Shown here piece by piece: positions 1-6,069 of a stretch of 8,400 nucleotides of DNA. Every line of letters begins with the position of its first letter. The stretch's first letter is position 1. The translations under genes and the position numbers were made by a program. This DNA comes from an uncultured Pirellulaceae bacterium. GTDB lineage: Bacteria > Planctomycetota > Planctomycetia > Pirellulales > Pirellulaceae. Location of the stretch: positions 1 through 8,400 of the forward strand of contig CAKQNH010000164.1 of assembly GCA_934255105.1 (NCBI GenBank), written 5' to 3'. The notes beneath the pieces are model-generated. The model did not search any database. It saw only the letters and a program-made list of their open reading frames with translations, and had not been told where the DNA came from.

Positions 1-703
1 CCACGCAGCCGATGCTGGTCACTTCATGTGTTAGCGGAATGAACCAGAACCAACTCTCCTTCTCGGTGGTGTGCATGACAATGGTTGCCCCGCCGTGATC
101 TCCGGGGTCGCGCACGGCATTCTTGAAGTAGCTCCAAATGGCAGCCTTCTTCAGGCCAGGAATGTCCTCCCTAAGGCCGAGCTTGTTGGCAATCAGCGAC
201 GACTGGCCCGATCCGTCCATGACCACTTTGGCGGAAACCTGTCGCGTCTGGCCATCGGCGGTGCGCAAACGGACGCCACGGGCTGCGCCGTCCTCATCTA
301 ACAGCACGTCCAGCACGCGAGTCTGGTCGTAACAGTCGGCCCCAAGTTCGCCCGCTCGATCGAAGAGCATCTGATCAAACACGGCTCGTTCGACCTGCCA
401 GCTAGTGCTCGATTCGCGCGGGTCATGGTCGGTAAAGAAGAAGGGCTCGGACTCCTTGCCTGAGGCCGCTACGAACTGCACGCTTTTCTTTTGGACGAAA
501 GCGTTGGACTTCATGCGCTCAATCACCCCCAGCCGCTGCAGCGGCCAATAGCACTCGGGCATCAGCGATTCGCCGATGTGAAAGCGTGGATATTTCTCGC
601 GCTCGACCAGCAGCGTCGAGAGCCCCGCCTCGGCTACCAATGCCGCCGCCGTGCTGCCTGCCGGACCGCCGCCAATTACCACTACGTCATACGCATCGCG
701 CAT
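1..703 (-). CDS. Flavin-dependent halogenase-like FAD oxidoreductase (N-terminal part)
   Basis: The visible 234 codons read as the N-terminal part of a FAD-dependent monooxygenase of the tryptophan-halogenase superfamily, whose members use FADH2, O2 and halide to halogenate an organic substrate. Residues 6-17 (DVVVIGGGPAGS) form the dinucleotide-binding Rossmann loop, and Glu34 ends the second strand where the FAD ribose is normally bound. HIGESLMP at 42-49 is typical of this superfamily. Lys72-Lys73 lie where halogenases keep an essential lysine, though that needs an alignment. WFWFIP at 218-223 matches the WxWxIP halogenase signature. The ATG at 701-703 is directly preceded by an in-frame TGA and has a GAGGGGT ribosome-binding sequence a few bases upstream, so the start is firm. 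The gene continues beyond base 1, so the substrate-binding half is unseen. Many planctomycete relatives are annotated only as NAD(P)/FAD-dependent oxidoreductases. The superfamily is well supported, but halogenating activity and substrate are inferred. Confidence 0.85.
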   Translation of the reverse strand, partial: MRDAYDVVVIGGGPAGSTAAALVAEAGLSTLLVEREKYPRFHIGESLMPECYWPLQRLGVIERMKSNAFVQKKSVQFVAASGKESEPFFFTDHDPRESSTSWQVERAVFDQMLFDRAGELGADCYDQTRVLDVLLDEDGAARGVRLRTADGQTRQVSAKVVMDGSGQSSLIANKLGLREDIPGLKKAAIWSYFKNAVRDPGDHGGATIVMHTTEKESWFWFIPLTHEVTSIGCV

Positions 704-1161
704 TCAATGACCCCTCAAATTCACACATCGGCAAATAAATAACTCGATTTCTCTGGACCCATTGTAACTCAATCCGCGGGGCTGTTGGGCCGAAGGTTGG
801 CGTGAAAAGCTGCGGCAAGTCGCAGCAGCCCAAAGAGTTTGGCTAGGGGCAGGGAATCAACTCTCGGAGCGAGTTTGGCAGGCTCCAGCAAGAGAACTGA
901 TGGCGATTGTACCGCGAAGGTTGATGACAAGCTGGAAGGTTGTGCCACGGAGGGGATGACAAGCTGGAAGCTTATCTCAGGGAGGTTGATGACAAGCTGG
1001 AAGCTTATCCCACGAAGGGGATGACAAGCTGGAAGGTTATCCCACGCAATGCTGGCTTTGGGAAAGGGATTGACCTGGGGCGAGGCATTTTCCTACTGTC
1101 GCGCAGTTGAACCATTGTTCCGCTGCGCCCAGGGTGCGCCTCGAAGCTCAACCGGCCTACT
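704..1161. other. Intergenic gap between divergent genes
   Basis: This 458-bp gap separates the minus-strand halogenase-like gene from the plus-strand lipase and should hold promoters for both, but I find no convincing -35/-10 pair. It contains a small perfect inverted repeat at 809-826 (GCTGCG, 6-nt loop, CGCAGC) without a following T-run, so it is not an obvious terminator. The right half is occupied by the tandem array listed separately. A short open frame at 839-1024 is only a reading of that array, repeating MTSWKLI, and I do not call it a gene. Confidence 0.6.
905..1051. repeat. Tandem array, 32-33 bp period, about 4.5 copies
   Basis: The 16-bp core GATGACAAGCTGGAAG occurs identically at 923, 955, 988 and 1020, giving steps of 32, 33 and 32 bp. 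The rest of each unit is less conserved, with versions of CTTATCCCACGAAGGG. A diverged partial unit (905-922) precedes the first core. Units 2 and 3 contain AAGCT-GGA-AGCTT, a 5-bp inverted repeat that can form a tight hairpin. In units 1 and 4 one base differs (AGGTT). The units are contiguous with no unique spacers, so this is not a CRISPR array. No function is known to me. Confidence 0.9.
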
Positions 1162-3327
1162 ATGACACCACCGCCGCCACAACCTCTGCTCACTACCGCA
1201 CTGCGGCTGCGACCCGAATTGCGCGCTGCGCGGCCAGGCGGCTTAATTGCCTGGAGCGGAACTCGCCAAGAGTTTCGACCGCTGTATCGCCGAAAGTCTT
1301 GGCGACTTGCGCTACAGGCCCTATTGTGGCTGACGCTGTTGCTGGGAGGCACCGGCGGTTGTGCGACTCAGAAGTATCTGATCCGCCGCGACACGCCAGC
1401 CAATCCATTGGCAATTCCTTTGCAGATCGCCAGCAGCAAGGGACCACAAGTTAGTTCTCGCACCAGCAGCGTGCTGCGGCGTTACGCGCTGACGGATATT
1501 TACAAGCACGATCCAGCGGTCTGCCTGGAGGAGCTCCAGGCGCTGCTTGAATCGGAGGTCGACGGCGAACTGGTCTACAGTATTGCCGAGCTATCGTACA
1601 TCTTGGGGAAGCGTGCGGAGAAGGGACGCGATACGGCTCGAGCGCTGGACATGTACGGCGTGGCGGTGAGCAATGCCTACATGTACCTGTTCTCCAGCGA
1701 ATTTGATCCAATTCGCAATCCATACGATCCGCAATTCCGCGGCGCATGCGATTTGTATAACGAAGCCCTCGAATCGACACTGCGGTTGGTGAATGCCACT
1801 GGGCAATTGAAACCAGGTCGTAGCTACAAAGTCGCTACTGGGCGGCAGACCTATGAAGTGGCCACGGTGGTGCGTGGCAATTGGCACAACGAGGACTTTG
1901 AGCGTTTCGAATTCGTGAGCGACTTTAAGCTCGATGGCTTGCCTTCATCTGGCTTGACCTATGGCTTGGGCGTGCCGCTGATTGCCGTGCGGAAGAAAGG
2001 GGATCCTAAAGATCCTCGCGAAGCCTACTATCCCGATGGTTTGAGCTTTCCGGTGACGGCGCTGCTACGCGTAGTCCGGCCAGGGACCCAGCCTGGGCGA
2101 GGCGCCATGCATCGCCATCACTGTGTGCTGGAGCTGCACGACCCGCTGGCATCGTCCGATTTGCCACTGGCCGGACGCTTGGTCCCTTTGCAAACCGATC
2201 TCAGTACCTCGTTGGCCTACTTTCTGGATAGCCCTCAGTTTCGCCAAAAGGATTCAGCCACTCAGGGGCTGCTCAATCCGCAAAAGTCGGAAGCGCATCG
2301 CGGCATGTACATGCTCGAGCCGTTTGATCCGACGCGGATCCCAGTGGTGATGGTCCACGGGCTGTGGTCGAGTCCCGTCACGTGGATGCCGATGTTCAAC
2401 GATCTGAGAAGCTTCCCCGAACTGCGAAAGAACTATCAATTCTGGTTCTATCAGTATCCAACCGGGCAGCCGTTTTGGTTGAGCTCAACACAGATGCGCG
2501 AGGATCTGGCGCGTTTGCGGCAGTCGCTCGATCCCGAACATCGCTTCCTGGCACTCGATCAAATGGTGCTGGTGGGCCACAGCATGGGCGGCTTAGTTAG
2601 TCGCATGCAAACGATCGACAGTCGCGAAGAGTTCTGGAAGCTGCTCAGCGACGAACCGTTTGAAAAGCTTCAGGGAGAGCCCGATGATATCACCAAGCTA
2701 CGGGAAGCTGCCTTCTTTGCGGCCAATCGCGACATTCGACGCGTGGTGACGATCGGCACACCTCATCGTGGCAGCGACTATGCCAACGATTTCACGCAAT
2801 GGTTGGGGAGGAAAGTGATCACCCTGCCTGCCATGATGGTCTCCACAGGACAGAACTTAGTCAAAAAGAACCCCGGCGTGTTTCAGAATGCTGACCTGTT
2901 GATCAACAATACGAGCATCGATTCGCTCAGTCCCAGCTCGCCCGTATTCCCCGCTATGCTGCGCGCCCCGCGCGCCCCGTGGGTGACCTACCATAACATC
3001 GTCGGCCTAGTTCCCAAGCGCAAGTGGTTTGGAGGGGAGGAACAGGCCAGGGACGATGGGGTAGTGGATTACGACAGCGCCCACATGGATGACGCTGTTA
3101 GCGAAGTGGTCGTGGCTTCGGAGCACCAGTCGATTCATCGCAATCCCAAAGCCATTTTGGAAGTGCGGCGGATTCTACTCGAGCACTTGGGGGATGTCCG
3201 CGACGAATACCGTGTGACTCACCAGCACCAGGGGCTGCAGGTCGCCGGCGAACCGGCACCTCGCCCGCAGCACGAGCTGAACAATTCCACGCCTGCGCGA
3301 TTGACCGCTGGCGCACTAGCCCCTTGA
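1162..3327 (+). CDS. Large alpha/beta-hydrolase (lipase/esterase), probable envelope lipoprotein
   Basis: This 721-residue protein has a C-terminal alpha/beta-hydrolase domain from about residue 390. VVMVHGLWSS (395-404) is the strand and HG oxyanion-hole region. GHSMGG (472-477) is the nucleophile elbow with Ser474. DDGVVDYDSAH (631-641) carries the likely acid, and EHQSIHRNP (654-662) the likely catalytic histidine (His655 or His659). An arginine-rich stretch (43-48) and a hydrophobic segment (about 49-63) end at GGTGGC with Cys67, an imperfect lipobox, so export and lipid anchoring are likely but not certain. Residues about 100-210 look helical and 215-345 look strand-rich; I recognise no named domain there, and together they make the protein much longer than a simple lipase. 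ATG 1162 is the only ordinary start before the hydrophobic segment, but it has no clear ribosome-binding site and puts some 45 residues ahead of it. The substrate is unknown; ester or lipid hydrolysis in the envelope is inferred from family motifs. Confidence 0.88.
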   Translation: MTPPPPQPLLTTALRLRPELRAARPGGLIAWSGTRQEFRPLYRRKSWRLALQALLWLTLLLGGTGGCATQKYLIRRDTPANPLAIPLQIASSKGPQVSSRTSSVLRRYALTDIYKHDPAVCLEELQALLESEVDGELVYSIAELSYILGKRAEKGRDTARALDMYGVAVSNAYMYLFSSEFDPIRNPYDPQFRGACDLYNEALESTLRLVNATGQLKPGRSYKVATGRQTYEVATVVRGNWHNEDFERFEFVSDFKLDGLPSSGLTYGLGVPLIAVRKKGDPKDPREAYYPDGLSFPVTALLRVVRPGTQPGRGAMHRHHCVLELHDPLASSDLPLAGRLVPLQTDLSTSLAYFLDSPQFRQKDSATQGLLNPQKSEAHRGMYMLEPFDPTRIPVVMVHGLWSSPVTWMPMFNDLRSFPELRKNYQFWFYQYPTGQPFWLSSTQMREDLARLRQSLDPEHRFLALDQMVLVGHSMGGLVSRMQTIDSREEFWKLLSDEPFEKLQGEPDDITKLREAAFFAANRDIRRVVTIGTPHRGSDYANDFTQWLGRKVITLPAMMVSTGQNLVKKNPGVFQNADLLINNTSIDSLSPSSPVFPAMLRAPRAPWVTYHNIVGLVPKRKWFGGEEQARDDGVVDYDSAHMDDAVSEVVVASEHQSIHRNPKAILEVRRILLEHLGDVRDEYRVTHQHQGLQVAGEPAPRPQHELNNSTPARLTAGALAP

Positions 3328-3624
3328 GCAGGTCTCTTGAGCAACGGTCCAGTGTGCGAGCTTTGATGCAGCCCAAGGTTGCTTATCCGCCCAGCACGAG
3401 CTGCTTCACTAGCCAGAGCTTGCGTTCGCGTGCTCTATCGCTCCACTGCCGTCTAAAAACTCACAGCTCGGTGGGACTCAAATGCAGTCGTACCGACGGC
3501 GGAGCGTCGAGCCACATTTGGGCTGAGCCACTTTCGAGCCCTACTACCAAAAACACTAGGCAACTAGTAGGCTTATAGCACACTTTAGGGGCCTGCTGCG
3601 TCTCTCGGAACCGCCATATGCTTG

Positions 3625-3660
3625 CCCGAGCTGGTTTGGTAACCCGAGCTGGTTTGGTAA
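3625..3660. repeat. Perfect 18-bp tandem duplication upstream of the isomerase gene
   Basis: CCCGAGCTGGTTTGGTAA occurs twice with no gap (3625-3642 and 3643-3660), about 60 bp before the isomerase start. An upstream in-frame ATG at 3618 would translate it as a repeated RAGLV motif, but family homology begins only after 3723. It is therefore more likely leader DNA. It could be a slippage product or a duplicated protein-binding site; the sequence alone does not decide. Confidence 0.85.
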
Positions 3661-3708
3661 ACTGTTCAGCAGCCGCTTCGCCCTGCTTACTTCGTTGCAT
3701 TATCCCCC

Positions 3709-3713
3709 AGGAG
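3709..3713 (+). promoter_or_regulatory. Ribosome-binding site that fixes the isomerase start
   Basis: AGGAG lies 9 nt before the ATG at 3723. It supports that start over the in-frame ATG at 3618, which lacks such a site and would add 35 residues unlike the family. Confidence 0.7.
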
Positions 3714-3722
3714 ACTTTCCTC

Positions 3723-4718
3723 ATGGCACGCCCCGTAACGCTCTTCACTGGACAATGGGCCGACCTGCCGATCGAACAGATGGCCAAATTGACCAGCCAG
3801 TTCGGCTACGACGGCATCGAGCTGGCTTGCTGGGGAGACCATTTCGAGGTCGATAAAGCCATGTCGGACGACAGCTACTGCGCCAAGAAGCGGGAGCTGC
3901 TGGAAGCCAACGGATTGGAGTGCCACGCCATCAGTGCGCACTTAGTGGGCCAGGCGGTGTGTGACATCATCGATCAGCGGCACAAGATGATTGTGCCCGA
4001 TTATGTGTGGGGCGATGGCAAGCCGGCGGGGGTCAATCAGCGGGCGATTGAAGAGCTCAAACAATCCGCCCGGGCCGCACAGCGGTTCGGTGTGAGCGTC
4101 GTCAATGGGTTCACCGGTTCGAGCATCTGGCATCTGCTGTACTCGTTTCCACCGGTTTCTGAAAAGATGATCGACGATGGATTCAAGCTATTTGCCGAGC
4201 GGTTTAACCCCATCTTGGATGTGTTTGGCGAGTGCGGCGTGAAGTTCGCCTTGGAAGTACACCCGACGGAAATCGCGTTCGATATTTACCCTGCCGAGCG
4301 AGCGTTGGAGGCGGTGGGGCACCGAGAGGAATTCGGCTTCAATTTTGACCCCAGCCACCTGATTTGGCAGGGGATCGATCCAGTGGAATTCATCCGCGCT
4401 TTTCCCGATCGCATCTATCACGTGCATATCAAAGATGCGATTCAGACACTCAACGGCAAGACGGGTATACTAGCTAGTCATCTCAACTTCGGCGATCCTC
4501 GCCGTGGTTGGGATTTCCGCAGCCCCGGTCGCGGCGGCGTAAATTTCGAGGAGATTATCCGCGCGTTGAATGTGGTCGGCTACGAAGGTCCGCTGAGCAT
4601 CGAGTGGGAAGACAGCGGCATGAACCGCGAATTCGGTGCGGCCGAAGCTTGTACCTTTACCAAGAACATGAACTTCACCCCCAGCGACCGGGCTTTCGAC
4701 GCAGCCTTTGATGAATAG
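3723..4718 (+). CDS. Sugar phosphate isomerase/epimerase-like TIM-barrel protein
   Basis: This 331-residue protein belongs to the xylose-isomerase-like TIM-barrel (AP endonuclease 2 fold) family, which uses a divalent metal to isomerise or epimerise sugars and inositol derivatives. The N-terminal barrel strand reads [12 protein letters not shown], followed by GYDGIEL (28-34). Probable metal ligands lie in the usual order: Glu178 in ALEVHP, Asp209 and His212 in NFDPSH, His233 or His235 in YHVHIKD, and Glu294 or Glu296 in SIEWED. Length is normal for the family and there is no signal peptide, so it should be cytoplasmic. The start at 3723 is chosen because of the AGGAG 9 nt upstream and because homology begins there. 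thiS follows after only 9 nt, suggesting co-transcription, yet the family has no established role in thiamine synthesis. The exact substrate cannot be read from the sequence. Confidence 0.9.
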   Translation: MARPVTLFTGQWADLPIEQMAKLTSQFGYDGIELACWGDHFEVDKAMSDDSYCAKKRELLEANGLECHAISAHLVGQAVCDIIDQRHKMIVPDYVWGDGKPAGVNQRAIEELKQSARAAQRFGVSVVNGFTGSSIWHLLYSFPPVSEKMIDDGFKLFAERFNPILDVFGECGVKFALEVHPTEIAFDIYPAERALEAVGHREEFGFNFDPSHLIWQGIDPVEFIRAFPDRIYHVHIKDAIQTLNGKTGILASHLNFGDPRRGWDFRSPGRGGVNFEEIIRALNVVGYEGPLSIEWEDSGMNREFGAAEACTFTKNMNFTPSDRAFDAAFDE

Positions 4719-4727
4719 GTTTGTTTT

Positions 4728-4937
4728 ATGAGTCAACTTGCTATCGAGTTCAATGGCCAGCCGATGGACGTGCCCGTAGGCACGACCATCGAGCAACTAC
4801 TGGCATTGGCTGAGATCCGTAGCCGCTTGGTGGCGGTGGAAGTCAACCGAGAAATAGTGCCTCGCGCCGTCCATGCAGCGCATTTGGTCGCTGCGGGTGA
4901 CACGATCGAAGCTGTCACGCTAGTCGGTGGCGGCTAG
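4728..4937 (+). CDS. thiS: ThiS, sulfur carrier protein for thiazole synthesis
   Basis: This 69-residue protein has the size and layout of the ubiquitin-like (beta-grasp) sulfur carrier ThiS. It ends in VTLVGGG; the C-terminal Gly-Gly is the hallmark, adenylated by ThiF and converted to a thiocarboxylate that gives its sulfur to the thiazole ring made by ThiG. Further family features are the N-terminal strand IEFNGQPMDVP and VAVEVNREIVPR (35-46). AGGT at 4717-4720, overlapping the stop codon of the isomerase gene, can serve as ribosome-binding site with 7-nt spacing. thiG lies downstream on the same strand after a 212-bp repeat-bearing gap. ThiF is not in the window, so activation must be encoded elsewhere. 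MoaD and other Gly-Gly carriers are the alternative, but the thiG neighbour argues against them. Confidence 0.93.
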   Translation: MSQLAIEFNGQPMDVPVGTTIEQLLALAEIRSRLVAVEVNREIVPRAVHAAHLVAAGDTIEAVTLVGGG

Positions 4938-4982
4938 GTATCAGGAGCGAGCAAAAACGGTAGCTGTTTATGCGCTGGCCTT

Positions 4983-5069
4983 TGATCGGCGGAGCGATCA
5001 ACGACTGAAGCCTTTGATCGGCGGAGCGATCAACGACTATGGCACTGATCGGCGGAGCGATCAACGACT
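4983..5069. repeat. Three hairpin-forming repeats between thiS and thiG
   Basis: A perfectly conserved 24-bp unit occurs at 4983, 5015 and 5046, giving steps of 32 and 31 bp. Each unit begins with TGATCG-GCGGAG-CGATCA, a perfect 6-bp inverted repeat around a 6-nt loop, followed by ACGACT. The 7-8 bp spacers vary. In a thiS-thiG transcript these would form three small hairpins in a row. No T-run follows, so these are not ordinary terminators. They could be an interspersed palindromic repeat family, an RNA-processing or stability element, or a protein-binding array. I do not recognise a named family. Confidence 0.92.
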
Positions 5070-5149
5070 ATGAGGCTACTACTGCGATCCATCTTCCGAG
5101 GCTGAGTGAGCATTCCTTCCAACCTTATTGTTAGCGCGAAATCTGAATC

Positions 5150-6061
5150 ATGTCGGCACCCGCACGCGAAACGTCCCAGCACGCAACGTCCCAGCACGCA
5201 GCATCCCAGTACGAAACATCCCAGCGCAATGCCCCACTCGTGGATGACCTGCCGTTGCGCATCGGCAACCATGAACTGTCCAGCCGTCTGATCATTGGGA
5301 CCGGCAAGTACGACACGTTGGAGTTGATGCGAGATTCACTGCTGGCCTCTGGTGCCGATTCCGTCACCGTGGCCGTCCGTCGCGAGCGGATGTACGATCG
5401 CTCGGGGCAGAATATTCTGGACTACATCGATCCCGCCAAGTATCTGCTGCTGCCAAACACGGCCGGCTGCTACAACGCCTCCGACGCCGTGCGCGTGGCC
5501 AAGTTGGGACGCGAGATCCTGACCGCGCTGGAGAATCCAGGGGCCGACTGGGTCAAATTGGAAGTGTTGGGCGACAGCAAAACCCTGCTGCCCGATCCGG
5601 TCGCTACGCTGGAAGCCTGCCGCGAGCTGGTTGCCGACGGCTTTCAAGTGTTGTGCTACACCAGCGATGACCCGATCGTCGCTCGCCGACTGAAAGATGT
5701 GGGTGCGGCCAGCGTGATGCCTGCCGGCAGCCCTATCGGCAGCGGACAAGGCATACTCAATCCAAACAATCTACGGATCATCCTCGAATATTTAAAGGAG
5801 GACGATCCGGGCTATCCAGTCATCGTGGATGCAGGGGTGGGGACCGCCAGCGATGTCTCCATTGCGTTCGAATTGGGAGCCGACGGAGTGTTGCTCAATT
5901 CGGCGATCGCCCACGCCCGCGATCCGATTCGCATGTCGCGCGCCATGAAGTACGCTGCGTTGGCTGGGCGTGATGCCTATCTTTCGGGACGAATCCCACG
6001 ACGACTGTACGCCACTGCCAGTAGCCCCGAAGAGGGCGTCATCACAAGCCGCACTTGGTGA
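5150..6061 (+). CDS. thiG: ThiG, thiazole synthase, with an unusual N-terminal extension
   Basis: ThiG condenses 1-deoxyxylulose 5-phosphate, dehydroglycine and the sulfur of ThiS thiocarboxylate into the thiazole phosphate of thiamine. Family landmarks in order are [11 protein letters not shown] (44-54), LPNTAGC (101-107), WVKLEV with Lys136 as the Schiff-base lysine, [11 protein letters not shown] (191-201), [12 protein letters not shown] (224-235) and [11 protein letters not shown] (246-256). These cover the whole TIM barrel. The ATG at 5150 gives 303 residues, about 30 more at the N-terminus than usual, and this extension consists largely of four SQ-containing pentapeptides. No good ribosome-binding site precedes ATG 5150. 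An in-frame GTG at 5240 would give a normal-length ThiG starting MDDLPLRIG, but it has no ribosome-binding site either, so the start is unresolved. The sulfatase gene begins 8 nt after the stop, so the two are probably co-transcribed. Confidence 0.95.
   Translation: MSAPARETSQHATSQHAASQYETSQRNAPLVDDLPLRIGNHELSSRLIIGTGKYDTLELMRDSLLASGADSVTVAVRRERMYDRSGQNILDYIDPAKYLLLPNTAGCYNASDAVRVAKLGREILTALENPGADWVKLEVLGDSKTLLPDPVATLEACRELVADGFQVLCYTSDDPIVARRLKDVGAASVMPAGSPIGSGQGILNPNNLRIILEYLKEDDPGYPVIVDAGVGTASDVSIAFELGADGVLLNSAIAHARDPIRMSRAMKYAALAGRDAYLSGRIPRRLYATASSPEEGVITSRTW
5168..5227 (+). repeat. Four 15-bp tandem repeats at the 5' end of thiG
   Basis: Four consecutive 15-bp units (5168, 5183, 5198, 5213) are versions of GAAACGTCCCAGCAC. 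In the thiG frame they encode [15 protein letters not shown] and ETSQR, residues 7-26. A multiple of three keeps the frame open when copies are gained or lost. If thiG really starts at GTG 5240, the array lies in the untranslated leader. Confidence 0.85.
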
Positions 6062-6069
6062 GCCATGCT

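Larger units (their letters stand above)
3328..3722. other. Non-coding gap between the lipase and the isomerase gene
   Basis: This 395-bp gap has no open frame that resembles a protein. A weak inverted repeat (ACTAG, GCAA, CTAGT at 3555-3568) is too short and lacks a T-run, so I do not call it a terminator. The 18-bp tandem duplication at 3625-3660 and the ribosome-binding site at 3709-3713 are listed separately. The promoter of the downstream four-gene run presumably lies here, but I cannot place it. I looked for a TPP riboswitch ahead of the thi genes and did not find its conserved core. Confidence 0.6.

Noticed and set aside
809..826. GCTGCG/CGCAGC hairpin as a terminator
   Set aside because: No T-run on either side, and it lies upstream of both divergent genes, where a terminator is not expected.
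839..1024. Small open frame encoding repeated MTSWKLI peptides
   Set aside because: It is created by the tandem DNA array, has no ribosome-binding site, and the 32/33-bp steps change the reading frame from unit to unit.
905..1051. Possible CRISPR array
   Set aside because: Units are contiguous and similar throughout, with no unique equal-length spacers and no cas genes nearby.
3555..3568. ACTAG-GCAA-CTAGT inverted repeat as a terminator after the lipase
   Set aside because: The stem is only 5 bp, AT-rich, and has no T-run after it.
3618..3722. Upstream in-frame ATG that would lengthen the isomerase by 35 residues
   Set aside because: The added residues do not resemble the family and include the leader duplication. 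The ATG at 3723 has an AGGAG at good spacing.
4938..5149. TPP riboswitch before thiG
   Set aside because: The conserved CTGAGA and GGGA-type core sequences are not present in the right arrangement; the gap is explained by the hairpin repeats.
5336..5749. Minus-strand open frame of 137 codons within thiG
   Set aside because: It is a shadow of the thiG coding frame with no family resemblance.
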